Assembly: GCF_011074885.1 (NCBI RefSeq)
Contig: NC_054689.1
Span: 682,001 to 746,000 of the forward strand
Direction of reading: 5' to 3'
Source of the DNA: Brettanomyces bruxellensis
Lineage: Eukaryota; Ascomycota; Pichiomycetes; Pichiales; Pichiaceae
DNA: 64,000 bases
Part shown: one piece after another, positions 31,182 through 42,100 of the stretch
Layout of the letters: each line of letters starts with the position of its first letter
Position numbering within the stretch: the stretch's first letter is position 1
Position numbers and translations under genes: made by a program
The notes under the pieces: generated by a model
What the model was told of the DNA's origin: nothing
Seen by the model: the letters and a program-made list of their open reading frames with translations, nothing else
Databases searched by the model: none

Positions 31182-32558
31182 TACCGAAGCAAGAACTGTT
31201 TTTTATTTTGTACACATTTATACCCAATAGACGGACGAAACTATTGATCGCTAACCAGTGACATTGTAGTAGTGTAGGATTAACAGGAGTGTAAACTTGA
31301 AGAAAAACAAAGTGCATTATCGGCCAATCATAAGGTGGTAATGTAGTGTCGCTGGCTGCCTGCCGATGCTTATTAAGATCATTTTTTATTCATCCGCTAA
31401 GATTATCTGCTTGAAATATATTTTTCTCTATTTTTTTTTCGTTGAATGTTTTTCTCTTCATTTTTTCGAGATTAACGCCGTGACGACTGATCGGGACAAA
31501 AGTGCAGATCATTTTTGTTTATTGGATAGATAAAAAAAAAAGAAAAATAACTGCAAGGAATAATGCGAACGGCAGAGCAGCATGATATGTACAGGGTCCG
31601 ATATACGAGTTGACAAAGAAGTTGGACAATTTTCATCACCAGAAATTAGTATAAGTTTTAAAAGTGGGTCCCAGAACCATACCTTATTGGTACGGACTTA
31701 CGCAGGCGCGGAATTCGCCAAGTAGTAAAATTGTAAAATATGTGGTTAGGAAATCACAAAGAAAGAGTTGAGGCTGAAAGTTGAATGAGAACAGCATACG
31801 ACATTGTTCTAGCAGCGGAATTAAAAGAAGGAAAAACACATGTATATGGTGATTTTATAAATATGCAATCGAATATACTTTCTATCTGAATATCTCCATT
31901 TTATTGCGGGAGGACCGTTTGCGCTACGAGAAATCAACTGTGGATAAAAAGAATTGTTTGTAGAAATTCGTCGACATGAGGGAAAGCTAATTTTAGATAC
32001 ATGTCAGCGGTTCTCATCAAAAAAAAAAAAAAAAAAAAAGTAGGTTAGATAATAATAAGACTGAAGTTTACTTCAATTTTTTCTTGGTGGAGATTGCATA
32101 ACGTAATTCCGACCTTGCTGAACAGAGCCGAATTAGTTGAGGAAAAAACCAGAAATGGAAACATGCAAAACGCAGTCTGGTTTCAGCCGGCATCGGAGTG
32201 TTTAGCCAACGGAGGAGACAAAAAAAAAAATAAAATAAAAAATAAAAATAAAAAAGAGGAATTGGAGAATCGAAAATCCTCCATTACGAAAAGAACGAAC
32301 GTTCATTGTAATTACCGTAATGCATATTCTTGGCTTTCTCCTCGTGAATATACAAAGTGAAACCTCCAATATAACTCCGCATCACCTATTCCCTATACTC
32401 TTTGGCCAATCTTTATTGGGGTGACAGACCTTGGTAGAACTCCGAGAGAAGTCACAGGGGAAACTATTGATCGTATTAGGAAACAGAGAGAAGAAAGGAC
32501 TGGTTGGATTACATTCTGACCAAAACCAAAGGACAGAACTGTTATCAGAGGATCTAAA
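31182..32558. other. 1.4-kb gene-free tandem intergenic region
   Basis: Lies between SWE1 and a Zn2Cys6 gene, both on +. It contains a 21-base A run at 32019-32039 and an A-rich tract at about 32221-32260. No ATG-led conserved frame was seen. Confidence 0.45.
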
Positions 32559-35150
32559 ATGAAGGAAAAATTCGTGTCTACAAGTATTGATGCAAATAAT
32601 CAACTTGTGGAATTAAATCCAGAGCCCAGCAGCTTTCGTCCCAAACGCAAGAGAAACAGACCAACTGTTTCGTGTATGAGTTGCAAAAGGAAGAAAATCA
32701 AGTGCGACCGTATGAAGCCCATGTGTGGAGCCTGCTTGCGAAATCATATGCCTGATGGTTCGTGTGTATATGTTTCACACTATCCATCTAATGCTCCCAG
32801 CGAGTCCAGAAACGTCAAACGCCGTCCAAATAGTTCAGACAACTCAGTTTCGTCAAGTACTACAGGCACAAGCGATGAGCTGCATGCTGATGACGCAAAG
32901 AGACCACCAGTGAAACTTGAAGAGGAGAATATCTCTAGTAACATGCTGGAAACGTCACGTGAGGCATCATCTGAAAGTGGATACCTTTCGAATGAATCAA
33001 GGCCTTCAGCACCGAAAAGCGATTCCTCTGGTGTTCATCAGACGGATCGGATCGAAGTGCTCTTGAATGAGATTGATAGACTAAAGGCGATCATATTTGA
33101 ACGTACGAGTGGTTGGCTTCTTCCAAACTTTAAAAGCAATATCCGTGCGAAAGATGTCCCGATTCTTCAAGGAATTCGGAAAGCACACCTTCGCAACTTG
33201 AGGCATATTTCAGATCGCTGCGTTCGAATCGATGCTCCAAATCATTCCTGCTTTTTGGGACCGTCTAACTTCAGATCGTTGATGACGTATGACCATACCT
33301 TGACTAAGTTAACGCTGAAGTTCAATCACAGGTTGGAACAGGAGAGAACTGACTGGCGAAACGCTCTTAAACCTAAGAAGTTTCACAATGAGATGAACAG
33401 GGTGCTTGGGAACTATGCCAGAGAACATTTTCATGAGAAGACAGATCCGTCAAAGGGTCCGGGAACACCTTATCAAAGAGCTTTAATCAGCTATCTTGAA
33501 CAGTACCTCGTCAATTACGATCTATTCATCAGCATGCTTAACAAATCTCTTGCTATGATGTCTTTTCTTTTGCCGATTGTTCCGCATAAGCTTTCTGATC
33601 ATATACTCAGCTTGAGGTTTCACCGTGACCAGAACACAAATGGCGTCAAAATCAACTTTAATGGCCAGCCAATAGTTTTCGCAGAGATCGCTATGATTAT
33701 TGGCTGCTTGAAGTTCGGCTTTTCCGGAATCGATAGCCGGGAAAATGCATCATTGGATGCAAAGCTAACAATCTACTCTGAAGAGGAAACAAACTTGTTG
33801 TATTTCTTTACTACAAAGCTTTTGGAACAGGCGGAATACAGAACGCATTCTAGCCTTCCATCGCTACTCTCTTTAATCGTACTTTATTTTATTGCATGCC
33901 GGAACGTTGAACGGTACGACTTGATCACCTTCGAGAGCATTCCAAGCTTTCAGAGTATGACGGTTCAAATGGCTATTAGCTTGGGCTTTCACAGAGATAT
34001 TGATGAGACGAAGCCAACTTTGAGAATGCAGGATGGCCTGCACGATCCTCAAACCTTAATGACCTACATTTCCTCGGGAGACTGGCATGCAATATGGTGT
34101 TCTGTAATGTATTTGGATACTCTTAGCTGTTTTGCTCTTGGTACTCCTTCTATGGTTGGGTTTTCCGCTGACAGATGTTATGGAACAGGTCTCTTTAGTC
34201 CTACGATCAGATATGTGATTGGGGCTTATAGGTCAGTCGTTCGTCTTATTACCGGACCTTCACATTATGGAAAGGATAAGATTAACCGTGGTTCTTCGAC
34301 CAGGCAGTTAAATGCATACTCAGTCACTTTGTTCCAGCTTGAGAAGCTTATATTTGGTATTGAGAAGTTTAACAACACCGAACTACAGAGTTTCAGCGAT
34401 TTAATCAAGCAGATGAACTCGGCAGCTACGACTGAAGAAGTTTCAAAGACTGTCCTCATAATGTTGATGAAGCTTAGAATATGTGCTCTTTTGCTTTTCC
34501 TTTATATTTACACCCATATTATCTTCAAAGATACGAACAACGAGCTCATCAAGATGGGAAGACTCTTTGGAAAGTCCTTGGGTGAAGTCGAGATACTAGA
34601 AGCCCGTCTTTTGAAAAGAAGCTTGCGGTACTCGATTGTCATGCTTGGACTTTTGAACCATCTTCTTCTGAATAACTATTCCAAGAAGACGACAGTGTTG
34701 GGAATCTTCACCACTGATATTTCGAGTATATTTATTAGGTGTTTGTATGGACTGGCCAGTTATATTGCTGATTCATTTAATAAGAGGAGATATGAGGATC
34801 AGGTTATCATTAGAGTCGATGACCTGAGCTTGGAAACCTTGGAGTTACTTGTTGATCCGGAGAATGAAAATAATCTCGATCCAAAGAAGGCAAAGTTGTT
34901 TAAGGATGGAATGAGTAAAATAGAGAAGTCTCTTGAACGTCCTGCTTCACTACTTCATTACTTGAACAGCTTCTTCTACAATTCCTCTAGATCAACGATT
35001 TCTCGTGACTATAACTTTTTTGCAAGCTACAAGTACGTTTTTCTTACTTTAAGCTACATGGAAAGCCATCATTTGACAGTTGATACGTTTGATGTTCAAA
35101 AATTCTTGGATCAGTTTAAGAATATTGATAACTCCTGGTTCAAGAGTTAG
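32559..35150 (+). CDS. Zn2Cys6 transcription factor with extended last zinc loop
   Basis: Encodes 863 residues. The zinc cluster is at Cys39, 42, 49, 56, 59 and 69: CX2CX6CX6CX2C followed by an unusually long X9 loop. The lead-in KRKRNRPTVSC and this long loop resemble Hap1/Oaf3-type clusters. A short leucine-patterned segment (RIEVLLNEIDRLKAII, about 164-180) should be the dimerising coiled coil. The middle-homology region extends over about 330-700, with MTVQMAISLGFHRD as its recognisable core. The C-terminus (about 760-863) is charged and helical. It is a nuclear regulator; Hap1-like proteins respond to haem or oxygen, but this one shows no obvious haem-binding CP repeats. The targets are unknown and the specific orthologue was not identified. 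Confidence 0.87.
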   Translation: MKEKFVSTSIDANNQLVELNPEPSSFRPKRKRNRPTVSCMSCKRKKIKCDRMKPMCGACLRNHMPDGSCVYVSHYPSNAPSESRNVKRRPNSSDNSVSSSTTGTSDELHADDAKRPPVKLEEENISSNMLETSREASSESGYLSNESRPSAPKSDSSGVHQTDRIEVLLNEIDRLKAIIFERTSGWLLPNFKSNIRAKDVPILQGIRKAHLRNLRHISDRCVRIDAPNHSCFLGPSNFRSLMTYDHTLTKLTLKFNHRLEQERTDWRNALKPKKFHNEMNRVLGNYAREHFHEKTDPSKGPGTPYQRALISYLEQYLVNYDLFISMLNKSLAMMSFLLPIVPHKLSDHILSLRFHRDQNTNGVKINFNGQPIVFAEIAMIIGCLKFGFSGIDSRENASLDAKLTIYSEEETNLLYFFTTKLLEQAEYRTHSSLPSLLSLIVLYFIACRNVERYDLITFESIPSFQSMTVQMAISLGFHRDIDETKPTLRMQDGLHDPQTLMTYISSGDWHAIWCSVMYLDTLSCFALGTPSMVGFSADRCYGTGLFSPTIRYVIGAYRSVVRLITGPSHYGKDKINRGSSTRQLNAYSVTLFQLEKLIFGIEKFNNTELQSFSDLIKQMNSAATTEEVSKTVLIMLMKLRICALLLFLYIYTHIIFKDTNNELIKMGRLFGKSLGEVEILEARLLKRSLRYSIVMLGLLNHLLLNNYSKKTTVLGIFTTDISSIFIRCLYGLASYIADSFNKRRYEDQVIIRVDDLSLETLELLVDPENENNLDPKKAKLFKDGMSKIEKSLERPASLLHYLNSFFYNSSRSTISRDYNFFASYKYVFLTLSYMESHHLTVDTFDVQKFLDQFKNIDNSWFKS

Positions 35151-36066
35151 AGATTTCTAAATTGCATCACGGACGGTGTTTCTCCTCTCTTTGTTTAGAT
35201 TTTTGTTTTCTTGTACCGGCAGCTTTGCCGGTATACGTGTACAATATTTTTTTTTATTTATTTTAAGCTTTCTGTACATTATTAGTTATTGAAAGTCATA
35301 AATAAAAAGTACTTCTTAATCGTGAGAAATAAGGGAGTCGATAAATTTCTGGAAATTCTATTATTTGCCACTTCGGGATGATATAAGTGAAGGAAATTGT
35401 AATATTTTAGTGGTTGGTGGATTTTTCATATTAAAAAAAAGGAGGGGAGCTCGCGCGCTTTTTGTTGGAGGCGATGAGAAATTAGCATAAACTTTGAATA
35501 ACGGAAAGAAACATGGACTGAAAACTTTTTGGAGATGTAGATGATGAGGACGAAAAATTTAAATTTGTATTACCACAAAGCCAAAACAACTCAAAAAATA
35601 TAGAATAACAATGAGAAATAGGCTACGAAGAGAGAAAAAAAGAAGGACAGGATAAGGACAGGACATACAAGGAATTTAAGATAAATTTCCGCCGCCCTCC
35701 CTGAAAAAAAATAATAAATAAATCAAATAAAGTAAAATAAAAAAGAAAAATTTGTGGTCAAAATTAGTCCCTTACTAAACCTGCCGAGGTATGTACACTT
35801 TGGATAGTAAGATATAACCAGTTAACATTCTTTCATATTCTTGGAGATTCATCAGACTTTAAGTACATACTCTATATGAAATCGATAGATCAAAATATAT
35901 TCATATAGAAGAAAAAAAAAACAGTTAATAGTGAAGGCATCAGGTTGGAATCCTAATTGCTACATAGGTTCATTTCGTGAGACAGTTAGAAAGGTGAGCA
36001 CTAAGATAATAATATTTGAATAAATAGCTGCTGAATTACGGTATATTGAAATCTGGATAATCAAAG
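35151..36066. other. Intergenic, upstream of SIS2/HAL3-type gene
   Basis: About 920 bases between two + strand genes. It is AT-rich with A-rich runs at about 35700-35750 and 35911-35922. No gene was seen. Confidence 0.5.
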
Positions 36067-37721
36067 ATGTCGGGAAGAGATAAAGGTGAAATTTTGAAAT
36101 CTGAGATGCCGGTCAGGAAAGTTTCAAATACAACTGAAAAGCCAAAGGCTAAAGTATCGGTACAATTGGAGAGAGCAGCATCGAAAAAACAGCCAAATAT
36201 TGATTCAAAATTATCGGAGGCATCGTCACTACTACAGAAAGTTAAGGGTAAGAAGGAAAAGACCAAGAAACAAGCACAAACGATTGAGCCAAGCTTGGTG
36301 GAATCACCAAGTGTGATTGCAATTTCGAATTTAAGATGCCCATCGCCACCTCCAATTTTACGGCATCCGAGCCAGAATGCTGTGCCAGATGCAAGCAACA
36401 AAGTTGCAGGCGACGATGAGAAAGAAAGCGAGGATACTGATTTGAAGGATAGTGATAATAAAGAGAAACAATTAAAGGGGAAGGAACAAGTGCATAAAGA
36501 AAATGCAGGGCCAAAGGCTGGAGTCCGGGTTAGTGCACCGATCGGTGTTTCTGGAATAGCATTAAGGAAAAGAGTGGCTGTCCATGCCTTAACTGCAGCG
36601 ATGGCTGCAAGAACTGCACGGGTATTAAACAAAGAGTCTCAGGAAAGTGAGACGAACTTGAAGAGTGGTTTAGTGACAAATCCAAAGGTCACAATTTCAA
36701 ACACGAAAGTGGCGTCTCCCCAACCGCAGCGGCCAAAATTAGAAACGGTATCTCAACTAACGGAATCTCTCAAACTTCCACAGCCGGATATATCGCATCA
36801 TAAAGCACCATCAATGCACGCCCATTTTTATGTGGAAGATACTTTGAAGCATGGTGCAATTCGTTCGAGGAGTGCCTCGGGCTCAAACAGCGATATACAC
36901 AGCATTGCTGAGCATACTGTAGTTACTCCGACCGGTCAATCTGCCACTCGGGGCAACGCGAAAAGTCCATTTTCTTCGCAGACATCAATTTCTTCCGATG
37001 CTGTGTCATCTCCAGGGTCTGCAACAATTAATGCAGGACCAATTCCTCCGGGAACTCCGACACCACTAAATGTTGATGCACGGCTTCCACACGATGATGG
37101 TAAATTGCACATTTTGTTTGGTGCATGCGGATCGATATCGATTAATAAAACGCGTCTGATCATACGGAAACTCGAGGAGATATATAAGGACAAGGTTTCG
37201 ATACAGCTCATTCTCACGAGGTCTGCTGAGCATTTTGTATCCAGGGGAGAATTCTCATCAGATGTGATCATTTGGAAGAACAGTGATGAATGGACTACGT
37301 GGCATAGCAGGACTGATCCGGTGATTCATATTGAGCTCAGAAGATGGGCTGATATACTCATTGTTGCGCCACTTTCGGCAAACACTCTCAGTAAAATAGC
37401 TATTGGATTATGCGACAATCTTCTCACGAACGTGATCCGCGCATGGAACACACAATATCCAATATTACTTGCTCCAGCAATGGTGTCGTTTGCCTACAAT
37501 TCACCTGTTACGAAAAGACACGTGAATGTGATAAAGAATGAGATGAAATGGATAGACATTTTAAAGCCAACTGAGAAGGTTGTTAGTAGTTATGGTGAAA
37601 TAGGTATGGGAGGAATGATGGATTGGAATGAAATCGTCGATAGAATAGTACAGAAGTTAGGTGGTTATCCGGAGGAGGATGATGATGATAATGGAAGTAA
37701 TGGCAATGATGATGATGAGGG

Positions 37722-37781
<60 letters not shown>

Positions 37782-38094
37782 CGATGATGATGATGATGAC
37801 GATGACGATGACGATGACGATGAAAATAATAGTAGTAGAGGGAAAAGCAGTGCAAAGGATGATATTGAAGCAGAAGCTGACGAGGATAATAATGATGAGG
37901 ATGATAAAGATGTGATTCAGAACTCAGAAGAAGAAGAAGATGATGATGACAATGAGAATGCCATTGCGGATGACGACGATGATGATGATGATGACGATGA
38001 TGATGAGGGATCCTTAGCCTTGGGAGTTCGGAAGATTACTGTTGCCGAGGAAGATGAAATTAATGACAGCCAGGATCGGCACTCTTTACCTTAA
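36067..38094 (+). CDS. SIS2: Hal3/Sis2/Vhs3-type Ppz phosphatase inhibitor and PPC decarboxylase subunit
   Basis: Encodes 675 residues. A disordered N-terminal half (about 1-340) precedes a flavoprotein domain (about 345-540): HILFGACGSISINKTRLIIRKL, HIELRRWADILIVAPLSANT, GLCDNLLTN. It ends in a very acidic tail with 33 consecutive Asp codons (37723-37821). The catalytic His of PPC decarboxylases is present (His421 in HIELRRWAD). The Asn of the PxMN motif is replaced (PAMVSFAYNSP), and the Cys of the substrate-clamp segment is absent (VVSSYGEIGMGGM). This pattern marks Hal3/Vhs3: in yeast they give the His to a heterotrimeric decarboxylase whose Asn and Cys come from Cab3, making 4'-phosphopantetheine for CoA. 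They also inhibit Ppz1, affecting salt tolerance and the G1/S transition. SIS2 and VHS3 are duplicates in S. cerevisiae; one pre-duplication copy is expected here. Confidence 0.92.
37723..37821 (+). repeat. GAT/GAC trinucleotide repeat encoding 33 Asp
   Basis: An uninterrupted run of Asp codons, nearly all GAT with interspersed GAC toward the 3' end. Shorter Asp/Glu runs flank it and another lies at about 37968-38008. Such runs change length by replication slippage. Confidence 0.95.
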
Positions 38095-39185
38095 ATAGAG
38101 CGCTTATAAATGATTTGATATCGAATATAATCATTTATCTTATGACCCGAATTACACCTTGTAAAAGCTGGACTTGGCTTACAGTCGTAGATCGACGCGT
38201 CGATCACTTTACTGTGGAATGTGTAACGGTTGCTCGAGAAACTCAATTTTTGATTCCAACAAATTAATTAAAGGGAAAAAAATTGCGGGGCGAGGTTCCC
38301 GGGATAAGGCGTTCCAATAAACAATAGATTAAACAATTAATAGGGTATGAACCACTTTAAAATGCTTATCAGTAAACGTAATTGGGAATCTAAGTAACTC
38401 CATAATTTACGTGCCCGGCGAATCCTTTTGTTAGAAGCTTGAATATGCTGAAGGGAAGGCTAAATAAGAAATGTAAATTCAGAATTCTGCACTTTCGGTA
38501 ACTTTTATTTAATTTCCGTTGCCGTTAGCTAATTATCGTTATTTCTTTTTTATCATTGCCGTACCGTTGAATTTAATAGTCCCTTACCCCAGCTCATTTA
38601 TTATTGCAAATATTTCTCAATGCGTAAATCCGAAGGGCACACTCGAATTTCGATCCCATTCGTCAGCCAGACAGACGTTGCTCCGAATTATTTTATTTGC
38701 CCAACCCCTTGGTTGTGACCAGAATTTCCCAATTTAGGTCTTTTTCCTAACCGCGTGCTTCTTTTCGAAAATTTTTCTTTTGGCTTCTTGCTTTTCGTTT
38801 CGCCTTTTCGCACTTTTTCTTTTTTGTAATTCTTACATTTTCACTCCTTTTTTATTCACGTTTTTTTTGCGGTTCTGGTAATTCTCCGTAACTGTGTTCG
38901 GTTCAGAGCTTGAAAAAGTAAAGAGCGACGTAATAATGAGAAAAAATAAAAAAATAAAGAAATAGACTAGTTGAACGAAAAGTTTTAAGGTAATATCGAT
39001 TTTCTTGTAATCAAGTTTAACTAGCATCATATATACGGCGATCAGTATTTTTAAAGGTATAACGTGGAAGAAGTAAGAACCTTTTGCTTTAGAGAGTATT
39101 CGCAGCGTACGTGAAGCTGCAGGCATTTCTAGTAATATTTAAAGTATAGGTTATCAGATAAAGCACGCAATCGATTCACGAAACA
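38095..39185. other. 1.1-kb intergenic upstream of the zinc-finger gene
   Basis: Lies between two + strand genes. It contains a 16-bp perfect palindrome, listed separately, and T/C-rich DNA at about 38750-38870. The short frames here are not credible. Confidence 0.5.
38190..38205. repeat. 16-bp perfect palindrome with MCB core
   Basis: GATCGACGCGTCGATC reads the same on both strands and contains ACGCGT at 38195-38200. It lies 980 bases before the next ATG and about 95 after the SIS2 stop. A related palindrome is at 56677-56690. Confidence 0.7.
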
Positions 39186-42100
39186 ATGCTCAAGCTTTTC
39201 CCAGCAAGGGCGTCTCTGCCGGAATATATCGACAAAACTGCGGAGTATAATGGTAAGCATTTATTATCCGCTCTGGGTACGCCAGCTGGAAGAGAGAGTA
39301 CAATAGCATCCATTACAGAAATGCTATTGAATATTAGTGATCCAGGTGTTATCAGGAAAATTCTCAACTACCTCACCATATCAGATCTAATATGCATATT
39401 TCTTGGAATTGTGGGATCCGCCAAATCGAACGATGAAAGATTCAAAGTACTTATTGAAACAGTGGTTTTGATGCTGAATAGCTTTCCATGTGTTAAACTT
39501 GTTGATAACGAAGTCGCATGCAAGAATGATCCATACTCCACAAGCTCACTGTTTGCAGATACAGATGATTATGACTCAGAAAGGGTTCTTGATGATGACG
39601 ATGACGAAATTGTATTCTCGGAATCCATAAAGTACCAACTTTCAGTGAAATCCATCGAGTATGTCAGGCTGCTTTCGCATTTGGAAACTACACATAATAC
39701 GCCTAAGATAACATTCCCTCTGGTAGAGATTAAATCACGATATCTAAACGCGGTGAGCAGCTTTGTCGAAATGACCGCAGGCGCTATAAAGATAGAAAAT
39801 AGCTCTCTTGGAATTCTAGGGCCGTCATCACAGTTAAAAAACAGGCTTAAAGTTGTCACCATATCTGGATATGAAAACTTTCACTCTCTAAAGGAATTTA
39901 ATAGTATAGAGAAACTCATCGTTTACGGAAACCAAGTCAGTGTTGATGATATAAGGGAGCTGATAAAATCATGCCACAACCTAAAACAAATATATTATAA
40001 AGGTCGGGTGGCAAAGTTTAGCGATAAAATGAATTGCACAGGTACAGAGACAAACATCAAGACAACTTATGATTTGATTTGCCTCGACAGAATAACTCCT
40101 GAAATTATAGATTACTGCGGGGATAAGAACATTATAGGGCTCAGTGAGCACATATTTACTTGCAACGCGTTATCGTTGAATCAAAACGATACTTCGGGAA
40201 AGCCACTGGAAAGATCCATTGATCTCAGCGTTCTTTTAAAATCGCTTCCAAATTTAAGGAAATTCCAAATGAACTGTTTATTTGAGGATGGCTTCATTAG
40301 CTGTGCGTGTGACTCAACAATACTCAATAGCAGTTTGCATTATATTGATTTGAGTCGTTGCAAATTTGAAGGTTTAGGAGATTTCAGTGGTCTCCCGAAC
40401 ATTCGGAGTGCATCTTTTAGAAACTGCTCCATAGATGTTAAATCAATATCATCACTTCGCAGATGCAGGTCGTTAAGTGAAATATGCTTTTATGACTGCA
40501 TGATTTATTGGAATGCAGCGTTATACTTACCACCAGGTGTGCGGCAGTTTGTTCTGCACAACATTGACGTTGATCAATGCAAAAATATACTCTTTGCTTC
40601 ATATACTACGGAGACAGATACATGCGACTCATCAGGTGCAGAAATGGAGAGACTTGTTGGCATAGACATTAACTCAGAAAGATCATATCTCAGGATTGGA
40701 TGCCGCAATCAGCTGGCAATAATGAAGCCTGGAGTTGTTCATAGCGACATAGGAAAGGGAAAACGCGGTAACTCCTCGAATGGGAATCATACACGCAGAA
40801 ACAATTTGAAAGCAAATCCGGAAGTGGACGTGTATCTTCCGGAAAGTTTGACATCGATATCATTCGTTAACTATCCCAACTTTGAGTCTGTCGATCTTGC
40901 CAAGATACACGGTCCACAGTGGTCTAAGATAAAAGAGATTGATTTCCTGTTGTATGCGTATGGAAATGTGTGGCAGAAGCCGTTGCATTTGCCAAATGCC
41001 GATTCGATCAGGTACAAGTTCCATTATGTAAATGTGAACACCATCGGAGGTGAAAGATCGGAACTCAAGCCTATATTAAGTGCAGAGTCACTGGATGGAC
41101 TGAGGTCAAGTACATATTCTTCAGAAGATGAAGCGAAACCAAGGAGGAGAGGCCGTCGCCGGGGTCCGAAACCAAAGGTTAAAAGACCAGTTGGAAGACC
41201 TAGAAGAAGAGGCAGAAGACCACTCAGAGAGTCAACAGAAGATTCGGAGGAGATTGAAGTGCCAATCGAGGACGGCAAGTACGTGGATAGGAATGTTGAA
41301 GATCTCAGCGAGTTTCAAAAGGGATATCAAGGTAGGAGGCTACCATTCCCGGTTGCAAAGCATACTGCACCACCAATGGCGACACCTGAGGATCCCACAA
41401 AGCCATATCAGTGCAGGTTTTGCAAGCGTTCGTTTGACCGTCGGGAGAATTTCCGCCGTCACTCGTTGATCCATACCGATTATAGACCATACGTGTGTCC
41501 AATGTGCAAGAAGGGATTCAAGAGATCGGACAATCTGCGTTCGCACATGCGTGTTTGCCATGCTGCAAATAGAAGTGCAAGGGTTAGGGATAGTGCCAAG
41601 AGAGGAAGGTCGAAGAGCAGGGAAGAGTCTGTTAGTGCCACTATTACTGACGACTCGTTTAGGATCATTTCACAACCGGTGCAATCTTCACCAGCAGAAA
41701 AGAGCTTTGAAGAAACAACCGCCGAGTCTCCAAGAAAGAAGTTGAAGCTACACCGTGATCATCCAAGCGCTTCTCCAGAAGGTGCAGAGCGGAAAAGACC
41801 TGGCCGTCCATGTAAGATCAAGTTTGAGCCTACGAATCTCTCGTTGGCCATATCGACACCGAATCCTCTTCTTTCGAAGCCTAAAAGCAGCACTGTCAGG
41901 ATTGGAGGAAACTGCGTTCAGCGGTTGGTTAAGGACAAGAACTCGCAGCTCATCCTCAAGTCGATTGTTCCTAAAGACGGCGATACTTCTGCCCAGCAAC
42001 AGGGGGAAAAGCCGGATGCAGTTTCGGAAAAGCCTTTCCCGGAAAAGGAGGAGAAGGAGTCGCACTCAATTGTTCCTAAACTGAGCAACCTGCTGGATTC

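Noticed and set aside
37583..37855. 90-codon poly-His frame antisense to the HAL3 Asp run
   Set aside because: It is only the complement of the GAT repeat.
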